A stretch of 14,658 nucleotides of DNA from Methanobacteriota archaeon (GCA_016207475.1 JACQPM010000005.1:1-14658); one strand, 5' to 3'; shown: positions 6,434-13,591, numbered from the stretch's first letter. Notes: generated from the letters alone by a model not told the origin. Program-made: numbers and translations.

Positions 6434-8505
6434 GTTCCCCCAGGGTGGCCTTCTATATCGATTACGACAAGTTCCGCAGGGACGAGGCCCCCGCCATCCT
6501 CCTCTTCTTCCAGCACCTGAGGGAGGAGGGCCACGCAGTGGACCTCTTCACCTCCGAGGAGCCACTCTTGGCTAAGGCAGGAGACTACGACGTCGCCGCC
6601 TTATCGGTCCTGAGCACCCTGGAGCTGCGTGCAGTCCTGGAGACGGTAGCCAGGGTGAAGGAAGCGAACCCAGGGCTGCTGGTGGTCCTGGGGGGCGCGG
6701 GCGTCTCGGGCCTACTGACGGCCCTGGTTAGGGCCCCGGGGGTTGACGTGGTGGTGGAGGGGGAGGGCGACAGGACCCTGCCCGTCTTACTGGAAGGTCT
6801 CCGGCGCGTGAAGAATGGGCGCCTCTCAAGGGAGGAGGCCGAAGGCCTGCGGAGGAGGACCTTCCCCCGCCGTGTGCGGCGTGATGGCGCGGAGCTCCTC
6901 CTCCGCATCCCGATCTCGGGGGTGGCCGTCAAGGGCGGGGGGGAGGTCCTCCTTGCCTCCCCGGACATCGAGGAGGCGTATAGTGCCAACAGCCAATCGT
7001 GGAGGGAAGCGGGTAAAGGGGAGTATCCCCTCACCCCGGAGGAGTTCTCCAGGCTCTGCCATCCCCACTCGACCCCGGAGGAGGTTGAGAGCACCCCAAG
7101 GGGCTACCCATGGGATATCGTAGAGGCCCGGGGCTGGAAGAGCGTAGCTCTGTACGCCCAGAGGGGCTGCAACTGGGGGCGATGCTCCTACTGCAGCATA
7201 TCTACCCCCACCAACCGGAGGCTCCAGGTGGAGCGGGTCCTGGCCCTCCTGCGGGAGGCGAAGGCTCGCGGGATCGAGAGGGTGACCTTCGAGGACGACC
7301 AGTTCCTCCAGGATACCAGATGGGTAAAAAAGCTCTGCGAAGGGATAAAGGCCGAGGGGCTTCAGGGGCTGAGGTACGGCGCCATGGTGAGGGTGGATGC
7401 CGTGAGGGGCGGGCTCCTCGAGGAGCTGAGGTCCGCCGGCTTCGCCCGCCTCCAGATCGGGGTGGAGAGCCTATTACCTGAAAAGGTGCGGTACCTCCGG
7501 AAGACCCCCAGAGGGAGGGAAGAGGCTTACGTGGCCAGGGCCAGGGAGCTGGTGATGGAGTGCGCAGCGCTGGAGATGACCCCGGGGGTCTTCATCATAA
7601 CCACCCGCCCCAAGGAGAAGGGCGCCTTGAGAGAGGCGGTAGCGGAGCTCAGGGCCGTGGCAGGGCTCATGAGGGAGGCCTATGAGAGGCACAAGAGCCT
7701 CCCGACCTTCAACTTCAACGACATCCTCATGGCCTACCCCGGGGCCCCCCTCTTGGAGGAGGAGGAGTACAAGAGGCTCATCATATCCCGGGACAGCTAT
7801 ACCCTGGAAATACCATACATCTTCGAGCCCAGGTCCATGGCCCTGGCGAACCTCCTGGGGAACCTCATGGCCCTGTCCAGGAGGCGGGGCGTAGCCCCGG
7901 AGGCCTTGAACGAGACCCTGGAGCACATGGAGGACCTGGTGCAGGCCCTGGAGGTCTCAGCCAAGCATCTTACCACGCCCACTGGCCTGGCCTTCGAGCT
8001 CCTCGGCTCCGCTCCCCAGGAGGCCTTAGACTCCCTCGGGGAGAGGCTCGAGATACCAGGAGGGCGGGTCGGGCTGGTCCAGGCCCTGGCCAAGGGGCGC
8101 TTGGAGCCGACGGTCCTCCTGGAGGCCATGCGCTCCGCCCCCCTGGCTCCCATCATAGAGAAGGTCCAGGGGGAGCTCTCGGAGGAGAGGGCCGCCGTCC
8201 TGGCCCTCTGCCAGGAGATAAAGCGGGATCTGGATACTGTAGAGGGCGCTATTATCCGGGAGGTGAACGGACACCTCCAGGAGAGGAAGAAGAGACTTAT
8301 AGAGGCCGGGAGCCTGCCCAGGGAGGAGCTCCTGCGGAAGGCGGCAGAGGTCCAGGGGGCCACGGAGGCCCTCCTAGCGAGGTTCTACCCATACCTCAAG
8401 GCGAGGAGGACCTTGGAGGCCCTCTTGGCGTGGCTGGAGAAGTTCAGGGCTTCCTCAGGTAGAGGAGCCCCTGATGGAAAAATTTATACTAGCGATAGGC
8501 CATAA
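6430..8505 (+). CDS. Radical SAM protein with B12-binding-like N-terminal domain
   Basis: 691 aa, GTG start at 6430 overlapping the chaperone stop (GTGA), so translation is coupled. Residues 1-115 look like the Rossmann-type cobalamin-binding domain of B12-radical SAM enzymes (VLSTLELRAVLETVA, VVLGGAGVSG, VEGEGDRTLPVLL) but lack the cobalamin-ligating DxHxxG motif. The radical SAM core, about residues 235-440, has C247-x4-C252-x2-C255 in RGCNWGRCSYC, a spacing variant of the common CX3CX2C. Further core landmarks are VTFEDDQFL, the segment LQIGVESLLPEKV and TPGVFIITTRP. The last 250 residues are predicted mostly helical and match nothing I recognise. Operon position suggests it modifies or helps mature the oxidoreductase, but the substrate is unknown. 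The final ten codons (DGKIYTSDRP) lie beyond an 18-bp repeat and seem to be supplied by an inserted segment. Confidence 0.85.
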   Translation: MSSPRVAFYIDYDKFRRDEAPAILLFFQHLREEGHAVDLFTSEEPLLAKAGDYDVAALSVLSTLELRAVLETVARVKEANPGLLVVLGGAGVSGLLTALVRAPGVDVVVEGEGDRTLPVLLEGLRRVKNGRLSREEAEGLRRRTFPRRVRRDGAELLLRIPISGVAVKGGGEVLLASPDIEEAYSANSQSWREAGKGEYPLTPEEFSRLCHPHSTPEEVESTPRGYPWDIVEARGWKSVALYAQRGCNWGRCSYCSISTPTNRRLQVERVLALLREAKARGIERVTFEDDQFLQDTRWVKKLCEGIKAEGLQGLRYGAMVRVDAVRGGLLEELRSAGFARLQIGVESLLPEKVRYLRKTPRGREEAYVARARELVMECAALEMTPGVFIITTRPKEKGALREAVAELRAVAGLMREAYERHKSLPTFNFNDILMAYPGAPLLEEEEYKRLIISRDSYTLEIPYIFEPRSMALANLLGNLMALSRRRGVAPEALNETLEHMEDLVQALEVSAKHLTTPTGLAFELLGSAPQEALDSLGERLEIPGGRVGLVQALAKGRLEPTVLLEAMRSAPLAPIIEKVQGELSEERAAVLALCQEIKRDLDTVEGAIIREVNGHLQERKKRLIEAGSLPREELLRKAAEVQGATEALLARFYPYLKARRTLEALLAWLEKFRASSGRGAPDGKIYTSDRP
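8444..8472 (-). pseudogene. Displaced original 3' end of fwdC, antisense within the radical SAM gene
   Basis: On the minus strand, in the fwdC frame, this stretch reads GLLYLRKP followed by TGA. The present fwdC ends GLLYLKKPI followed by TAA. The first 18 bases are the direct repeat; the remaining bases differ in sequence but encode nearly the same residues. This is what would be left if a DNA segment had inserted within the fwdC 3' end and brought a replacement end with it. The call is an inference from both frames agreeing. Confidence 0.7.
8455..8472 (+). repeat. 18-bp direct repeat, left copy (att-like core)
   Basis: TCAGGTAGAGGAGCCCCT occurs here and again at 11100-11117 in the same orientation with no mismatch. 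The left copy is in the radical SAM reading frame (SGRGAP) near its 3' end. Bases on either side of the two copies differ, so the identity stops sharply at 18 bp. Confidence 0.92.
8483..8490 (+). promoter_or_regulatory. TATA box for the exported-protein gene
   Basis: TTTATACT preceded by an A-rich stretch (GGAAAAA, BRE-like) lies within the last codons of the radical SAM gene and inside the inserted segment. Transcription would start near 8510-8514, giving a leader of about 160 nt. A second candidate, ATAAAA at 8661-8666, would start RNA close to the GTG at 8686 and give a leaderless message. Confidence 0.55.
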
Positions 8506-8660
8506 TCGGAATAGGCGATATGGGGGGGCTTCGGCAGGGAAGGGAGGGATATTTTGAGAAGGGTGAGACGGTTCCACGTTGAGGCCCGCCTTCTGGTACC
8601 ATTCTCTCCACCGGCCATACCAACTGTGGCCGGCAGAGGGACGGAAAGGAGCCATAATCG
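8499..8660 (+). repeat. 10-bp direct repeat GCCATAATCG bracketing the leader, with internal hairpin
   Basis: GCCATAATCG occurs at 8499-8508 and 8651-8660, at the two ends of the 165-bp gap between the radical SAM gene and the exported-protein gene. GCGATA also occurs twice (8492-8497 and 8515-8520). Inside the gap, CCGGCCA (8611-8617) and TGGCCGG (8627-8633) form a perfect 7-bp stem with a 9-nt loop. No coding sequence is seen in this gap. Possible roles are operator sites, a structured leader, or binding sites for a recombination protein. Confidence 0.45.
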
Positions 8661-8670
8661 ATAAAACCGT

Positions 8671-11061
8671 GTGAAGGATAGGGAAGTGAACATAACCAGA
8701 GAAACCCTTGGAATACGGTGTGCCTCTAGACGCTTGTGGGCCAAGGGCTTTCTCCTCGCCTTGGTGGTGCTGGCTTCCGGCGCTTCCCCTCAACCGCTGG
8801 AGCCCGTCGGCGAAGTCTACGCGAGCCACACGGACTGGAAGGTCGACCTCAACCTGTTTCCCAAGTACCAGACGGTGAAACAGGGGCAGTCGATTACTTA
8901 CACCTTCGCTATAAACGTTCAACTCGGAAACCCGGGAAACTTCCGGCTGGTGGTGCGCTGCGTTTACTGCCCCAGCGGCGTGAACGTCGGCTTCCCTGAC
9001 GGATCCAGCAGCTGGCTCACCAGCCCGCCCTCCTCGACCCGCATAACGGTCGCCACCCGCGGCACGACGTCCACGGGCCTCTGGAGAATCCGGGTCGAGG
9101 TCTACAAGCACGACGGCGTTTACATGACCTCCCAGGACGCGACGTTCACGGTGGAGGGAGCGCCCACCACGACCCCGACCCCGACAGGGGCCCCCTACGT
9201 GCCTCCTACCCCGTCCCCGACGGCCCCCCCGAGGGAGATCGAGGAGATGCCCTTCCGCTATGCCCTCTCCATCGCCCCGGAGTCCCAGACGCTCACGGGC
9301 GGCGGCTACGCCTCCTACCAGGTGAGGGTCTCCTACCGCAAGGGGACCAGCCAGCCGGTCGCCCTCCGGCTCTGGGTGGGGGAGATAGGACGGGACGCGA
9401 GGGGGGAGGCTGTTGTGGTCGCCAGCGTGTGGAGCCGGGAGAGGTTCCCCTGGCTCTCCTTCCTCCTCGCCCCCTCCGTGGGGACCCCCCCCTTCACTTC
9501 CACCCTGGTGGTCTCGGTCGACCCCCAGAGGCGCTACCGGGGCCCCCTGTATCTGATCGTGGAGGGGGTCGACGGGGGCGTCCAGGAGAAGTCGAACCCT
9601 GCCGCCCTCGTCGTCGAGGAGGCCTTCCGTCTCGAGATCACCGCCCGGGAAGCCAGCAAGGCGGTCAACGCGGGGGACGAGGTCGACTTCGAGGGGGAGG
9701 TTTCCCTCCTCGGTGGCGAGCCGGAGGAGGTCGAGCTCTTCGTCGGCCCGGTGGGGGATGTGCTCCGGGAGACGGTGGACCTGGAGCTCTTCCCCCGCCT
9801 CCGGTTGAGCCCTGATGGGAACCCCCTGGGGACCCCCCCTTTTGGCTGGAGGCTGCGGGTCGTGACCTCCGAGGAGACGCTCCCCGGCACCTACTCCTTC
9901 GCCATCGGGGTCCGGGGCCACCCAGAGGTCTACAGGACCCTCACCCTCCGGGTCTCCGAGCCTTTCGCTTTTGACATCGTGGTGGAGAGGGACCACCGGA
10001 GCATCTCCCTCGGGGAAGAGGCCTCCTACCCCCTGGTCGTCCACCGAACCGGCGGGCTCCCGAAGTTCGTCGAGCTAACTATGGGGGGAGAGGACTTCCG
10101 GGCCCTCTTCGAGAGAGGGAAGGCTACCTGGGGCTTCGACGGAAAGCCGATGAAGCTCGACGCCCCCGCCGACGCCTTCGCCACGACCCTGACGATCCGC
10201 CCCTCCCTCGTCACGGCCCCCGGCGTATACAGGCTCAGGATCGATGGGCGCACCCTCCCCCCGGGGGCGATCCACTCCGCTTCCAGGGAGATCCTCCTGG
10301 CGGTAAGGACCTGGAACGAGACGGGAGCTGGGATCCCCCTCGACCTCTCCAGGGGAGCGGAGGTCATCGAGTACGACAGTGCCTCCGGGGAGTGGCGGCT
10401 CAAGGCCCGCCCTGCCCGGCTCGCGCCCGGGGAGAGGCTCCAGACGGGAAAGGACGGCAGGGCCCAGCTCACCTTCGAAGACGGCGGTGTGGTGAAGCTC
10501 GGGCCGGACTCGGAAGCCACGGCCTCGGAGATCCTGGATTACAGCCTGAGGGAACATATCAAACGGCATTATGAAGCGATGGAAGAGGTGGACGAGAACC
10601 CTAGCTTCGTTTCCATCTTTGTGGGGGTCCTCTGGGCCCATCGCGTGTGCGAGGTGCAGGGGCTGGTAGAGGGGGAGGCCTACGCCGCGTGCATGTACTT
10701 CTCCCTCCCCGGCGTTGGGGCCCTCCTCGGCCTCTACGGGACCGAGGTCGTGGTGGAGGTGGCGAGGAACGGGACGAGCACCCTCACCGTCCTAGAGGGA
10801 ACGGTGTCGGTTACGAGGGACCTGGAACCCGGGAAGGTCGTCTCCGTCGGGGCCGGTGAGCGGTTGGTCATCGCCCCCGAGGCGCCCCTGGCGTCTCCAA
10901 CCCCCATCGACATCGCCTCCCTCGAGCGGTGGTGGCTCGGGGCGGCTCTCTGGAAGTATGCCCTCGCCGGGGTCTTGCTCCTCCTGGCGGCGGCTGGGGT
11001 GGCGGTCAGGTGGAGGAGGCACCGTGGAAAAAACGAGAGCCAGCCACCCCCAAACGTCTAG
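8671..11061 (+). CDS. Exported, membrane-anchored protein with four Ig-like repeats and a split FecR-like domain
   Basis: 796 aa from GTG 8671; GTG 8686 behind AAGGATAGGG is an equally good start. A hydrophobic signal segment (FLLALVVLASGASP) follows RRLWAKG near residues 22-44. Four related beta-rich repeats cover about 56-162, 195-317, 319-430 and 432-545. Three share a motif like GTPPFTSTLVV / GTPPFGWRLRVV before a G-x-Y strand. A Thr/Pro linker (TTTPTPTG...) occupies 163-190. From 559 a FecR-like domain begins (LAPGERLQTGKDGRAQLTFEDG), is interrupted at about 621-690 by a hydrophobic insert with cysteines, and resumes with TLTVLEGTVSV and VSVGAGERL. A transmembrane helix at about 761-783 is followed by RWRRHRGK, giving an outside-facing protein held at its C-terminus. 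Function unknown; a surface-layer-associated sensor or adhesin is possible. Arginine codon use differs from the upstream operon. Confidence 0.85.
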   Translation: MKDREVNITRETLGIRCASRRLWAKGFLLALVVLASGASPQPLEPVGEVYASHTDWKVDLNLFPKYQTVKQGQSITYTFAINVQLGNPGNFRLVVRCVYCPSGVNVGFPDGSSSWLTSPPSSTRITVATRGTTSTGLWRIRVEVYKHDGVYMTSQDATFTVEGAPTTTPTPTGAPYVPPTPSPTAPPREIEEMPFRYALSIAPESQTLTGGGYASYQVRVSYRKGTSQPVALRLWVGEIGRDARGEAVVVASVWSRERFPWLSFLLAPSVGTPPFTSTLVVSVDPQRRYRGPLYLIVEGVDGGVQEKSNPAALVVEEAFRLEITAREASKAVNAGDEVDFEGEVSLLGGEPEEVELFVGPVGDVLRETVDLELFPRLRLSPDGNPLGTPPFGWRLRVVTSEETLPGTYSFAIGVRGHPEVYRTLTLRVSEPFAFDIVVERDHRSISLGEEASYPLVVHRTGGLPKFVELTMGGEDFRALFERGKATWGFDGKPMKLDAPADAFATTLTIRPSLVTAPGVYRLRIDGRTLPPGAIHSASREILLAVRTWNETGAGIPLDLSRGAEVIEYDSASGEWRLKARPARLAPGERLQTGKDGRAQLTFEDGGVVKLGPDSEATASEILDYSLREHIKRHYEAMEEVDENPSFVSIFVGVLWAHRVCEVQGLVEGEAYAACMYFSLPGVGALLGLYGTEVVVEVARNGTSTLTVLEGTVSVTRDLEPGKVVSVGAGERLVIAPEAPLASPTPIDIASLERWWLGAALWKYALAGVLLLLAAAGVAVRWRRHRGKNESQPPPNV

Positions 11062-11074
11062 TACCGACCCCTGG

Positions 11075-11100
11075 TTTTTACCGGTTTATATAGGTTTTTT
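11075..11100 (+). terminator. Two T-runs after the exported-protein gene
   Basis: TTTTT at 11075-11079 and TTTTTT at 11095-11100 follow the stop codon at 11061 without a strong hairpin, the form archaeal intrinsic terminators take. The second run overlaps the last codons of fwdC on the other strand and abuts the right 18-bp repeat. Confidence 0.55.
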
Positions 11101-11877
11101 CAGGTAGAGGAGCCCCTTGACGTTCCCTTCCGCATGGTCCCCGGAGTACCTGAGGTACCTCCCCTCGAAGCTATCGGCCTCGATCTTCAGGTTCTCCTCC
11201 TCCCCCTCCAGCCAGAAGCCTGGCAGGAGCTTCTCCATCTTACCCGCGACCACTATGCTCCCCCCCTGCATCTGGGCCCCAACCCGCGGCGCATTCCCCC
11301 CCACGACGATGAGTCCCTTCTTCATGTGAAGGCCCGTGAAAGGGCCTGCGGACCCTTTTATGTGGATCTTCCCGCCCATCATGAACTCCCCGTTCTCGCA
11401 ACCCGCATTGCCCTCGACGGTGATCGTCCCGCCCCTCATCCCTCTCCAGTCCCCCCGGTAGGAGGAGCCCACGTAGTCCTTGGCGTTGCCCTTTATGACC
11501 AGCTCCCCGCCCACCATCTGCTGCCCCGCGAAGGAGTCCGCATCCCCCTCCACGATGATCCTCCCCCCGGTCATCCGGGCCCCCACATACATGTCCACGC
11601 CCCCCCTGACCAGGATCTCCCCGGTGGCCATGCCCTCCCCGATCCTCTTGGTGTGCCCGGCATCGCCGTCGATGACGATCCTCAGGTCCTTGGGATCATC
11701 CACCCTGGCCCCCGAGACCTCGAAGAAGTCGGCGAGCCTCACCCTGGTGTTGCCCAGCTGGATCTGGAGCCCCTCTATCTCCTTCAGCCCCTTCCCGGCG
11801 AAGACCGCAGGGTTTATCACCTCTGCTTCCAGCCTGACCTTGGGCTGCTCCTTGGGCCTGAGGGTTATCTCCTTCAT
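11086..11877 (-). CDS. fwdC: Formylmethanofuran dehydrogenase subunit C
   Basis: 263 aa. FwdC/FmdC is a structural beta-helix subunit of the complex that interconverts CO2 plus methanofuran and formylmethanofuran. The glycine-rich GxxGxxxG-type repeats of this family and of the glutamate synthase C-terminal domain run through residues 70-215 (for example DGDAGHTKRIGEGMATGEI, YVGARMTGGRIIVEG, FMMGGKIHIKG, GAQMQGGSIVVAG). ATG at 11877 is preceded by GGTGAG and lies 7 nt after the fwdA stop. The C-terminal GLLYLKKPI* is encoded partly by the 18-bp repeat, and the last codons past it appear to be a replacement end (the displaced original reads GLLYLRKP*). In several methanogen operons fwdB follows fwdC; here a convergent gene follows instead. 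Confidence 0.95.
   Translation of the reverse strand: MKEITLRPKEQPKVRLEAEVINPAVFAGKGLKEIEGLQIQLGNTRVRLADFFEVSGARVDDPKDLRIVIDGDAGHTKRIGEGMATGEILVRGGVDMYVGARMTGGRIIVEGDADSFAGQQMVGGELVIKGNAKDYVGSSYRGDWRGMRGGTITVEGNAGCENGEFMMGGKIHIKGSAGPFTGLHMKKGLIVVGGNAPRVGAQMQGGSIVVAGKMEKLLPGFWLEGEEENLKIEADSFEGRYLRYSGDHAEGNVKGLLYLKKPI
11100..11117 (+). repeat. 18-bp direct repeat, right copy (att-like core)
   Basis: TCAGGTAGAGGAGCCCCT is identical to 8455-8472. On the minus strand it encodes GLLYL near the end of FwdC. The base triplet immediately after it on the plus strand (11118-11120) is TGA, which would be an in-frame stop for the radical SAM gene if the intervening segment were absent. Confidence 0.92.
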
Positions 11878-11884
11878 GACTCAC

Positions 11885-13591
11885 CTAAGCTATCTTGGAC
11901 TTTGTGACGATGGGCGTGGAGCCGGAGAGGTAGCCCTCGGCGACGGGGTAGTTCGCCAGGTTGACGGAGTAGTACCTCTTGAAGGAGTACTCTATGTCCT
12001 TCATGACCTCCCTGGCGAGGGCCTCGTTCACCGGCGGGGAGGACCAGAGGGTCCTGCCCTGGACCACCTTCACTATCTCCCCGTCCTTGACCACGACCTC
12101 GCCCCCCTTTACGGTGTAAGCGGCCTTGGAGAATCTCTCCTCGATCTCGAGGTAATCGTTGGGGTTGAAGGCCCTGGGGTCTATGTCGTACACGGATACG
12201 TCGCCGTCCGCCCCCACGCCCAGGTGGCCCTTCGTCTCGGCCAGGGGCCCGAAGGCCCTGGCAGGGGCCGCGCGGGTGATGGTGGCGATCTCGTCCAGGG
12301 TGTACTCCCGGTCCAGCGTCGGTAATATCGTGTGGTCCTGCACCGCCTTGTGCACCTCCGCCATGGTCTTCTCCCGGTACTTCCTGGACATGAGCCAGGC
12401 GATGATCCGCGGGTACCGGAAGAAGGGGCCGCCGTTGGGGTGGTCGGTGGTCAGCATGATCTTCCAGGGGTCCTTGACCAGGAGCTCCACCTCCAGGCCT
12501 ATGGCCCACTGGATGGAGGAGGAGGACATCTTGTTGGAGTAGATGAAGGGCGTGACCCCCGGCGCAGTCTCCATCTCCACGTTCTTGTTCACCCACTTCA
12601 GGTGGGAGAGGGACTGGAGGTAGTACTCCATGGGGCCGTCGGCCGTCATGGTGGTGGTCTCGTCCAGGGTGACGTTCCCGGAGTCGATGGCCACGTTCTC
12701 CCTCTTGTTGACCTCCTTCACCACCTCGTCGGCCTTGGATTCAAAATTCTTCCAGGTGTCGCCCCCGAAGCAGTGGAACTGGAGGTGGGTCAGGTGCATC
12801 ACCTGCCGGTCGAAGGCCGCCTTGGTACCGTTGGGGATCTTGAGGGTCTCGAGGGTGGTCACGTAGTTCCCCAGCCTCCCCAGGTTGGTGGTGTGGAGGT
12901 GGATGGAGTGGGGCAGCCCCAGGCGCTCGTTCACCTCCATCAGCCCCCTGATGATCTCCCTGGGGGTTATGTCGAAGTTGGGCACCGGGTCGTCCAGGGA
13001 GGTGCAGTTCTTCCCCCAGCCCCAGGCCTCCGTCCCTCCGGGGTTGACGACCTTTATAGCCAGCCCTCGGGTGGCCTTGAGGAGCCAGGCCACGTAGGCG
13101 GCGCACTTGTCTATGTCCCCCTCCTTCAGGTACTTGTAGATGAACCAGTTCCCGTCCGTCAGGGCATAAGCGCCCTTATCTGTCATGGGGATGTCGTGGA
13201 GCTCCTCATGGGTGTGCTTGGCCATGAGCGGGGGCATCGCAGGGGTGAAGGTGGTGGTGTAGCCCATCTTGGAGTAGAGGTAACCGGTCATGAAGGCCGT
13301 GGGGTTGGCGAAGCCCGCCCCCGAGCGGGTCAGGGGGGTCCTGGGCATGATGAGCTTGAGGCGGTCCTCGGGACGGAGCATGCGCCCCACGTTCACCTTC
13401 CCGCCAGCGATATGAGAATGGATCTCCACCCCGCCCGGCATGACGAGCTTGTTGCTCACGTCTATTACCTGGGCCTTCCGATCCCTCAGCTTCTCCACTA
13501 CCTTGCCGTTCTCTATGAAGATGTCCTTCTTCTCCCCCTTCATCCCGTTCCGGGGGTCGTATACGATGCCGTTCTTCAGGATAAGGCTCAT
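11885..13591 (-). CDS. fwdA: Formylmethanofuran dehydrogenase subunit A (amidohydrolase-like)
   Basis: 568 aa. FwdA has a binuclear zinc amidohydrolase site that condenses formate with methanofuran (or hydrolyses formylmethanofuran in reverse), linked to the FwdB formate dehydrogenase site by a tunnel. The metal-site residues are present: H58 and H60 in GGVEIHSHIAGGKVN, K180 in LAIKVVNPGG (the lysine that is carboxylated in the Methanothermobacter enzyme), H231/H233 in SIHLHTTN, and D383 in TTDHPNGGPF. The start ATG at 13591 follows the fwdD stop with no gap, so the genes are co-translated. Length and motifs match functional FwdA and not a stray dihydroorotase or hydantoinase. Confidence 0.97.
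   Translation of the reverse strand: MSLILKNGIVYDPRNGMKGEKKDIFIENGKVVEKLRDRKAQVIDVSNKLVMPGGVEIHSHIAGGKVNVGRMLRPEDRLKLIMPRTPLTRSGAGFANPTAFMTGYLYSKMGYTTTFTPAMPPLMAKHTHEELHDIPMTDKGAYALTDGNWFIYKYLKEGDIDKCAAYVAWLLKATRGLAIKVVNPGGTEAWGWGKNCTSLDDPVPNFDITPREIIRGLMEVNERLGLPHSIHLHTTNLGRLGNYVTTLETLKIPNGTKAAFDRQVMHLTHLQFHCFGGDTWKNFESKADEVVKEVNKRENVAIDSGNVTLDETTTMTADGPMEYYLQSLSHLKWVNKNVEMETAPGVTPFIYSNKMSSSSIQWAIGLEVELLVKDPWKIMLTTDHPNGGPFFRYPRIIAWLMSRKYREKTMAEVHKAVQDHTILPTLDREYTLDEIATITRAAPARAFGPLAETKGHLGVGADGDVSVYDIDPRAFNPNDYLEIEERFSKAAYTVKGGEVVVKDGEIVKVVQGRTLWSSPPVNEALAREVMKDIEYSFKRYYSVNLANYPVAEGYLSGSTPIVTKSKIA

Larger units (their letters stand above)
8473..11117 (+). mobile_element. Putative inserted single-gene cassette carrying the exported FecR/Ig-like protein
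   Basis: The 2,645-bp segment lies between matching 18-bp repeats in the 3' ends of two convergent genes. Joining the outer flanks across one repeat gives TGA as the next radical SAM codon (…SGRGAP*) and, on the other strand, an fwdC end GLLYLRKP*. Both are clean ends, and the two genes would then overlap by about 32 bp. The segment brings replacement 3' ends for both, a TATA element (8483-8490), one gene, and T-run terminators. Its gene uses CGN arginine codons more often than AGR (about 27 to 17 in the first 550 residues), whereas the upstream oxidoreductase gene prefers AGR about 2 to 1. No integrase or transposase is encoded inside. Its ends AAAAATTTATAC (8478-8489) and, inverted, AAAAACCTATAT (11088-11099) match at 9 of 12 positions, a weak hint of terminal inverted repeats. 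Confidence 0.66.

Noticed and set aside
8455..10044. 529-codon open frame antisense to the exported-protein gene
   Set aside because: Composition is dominated by G/E/P/R repeats typical of antisense GC-rich frames; nothing recognisable in it.
8478..11099. Terminal inverted repeats AAAAATTTATAC / AAAAACCTATAT as proof of a transposon
   Set aside because: Only 9 of 12 positions match, both are A/T-rich and overlap promoter-like or terminator sequence, and the left one is offset by five bases from the repeat edge; too weak to stand alone.
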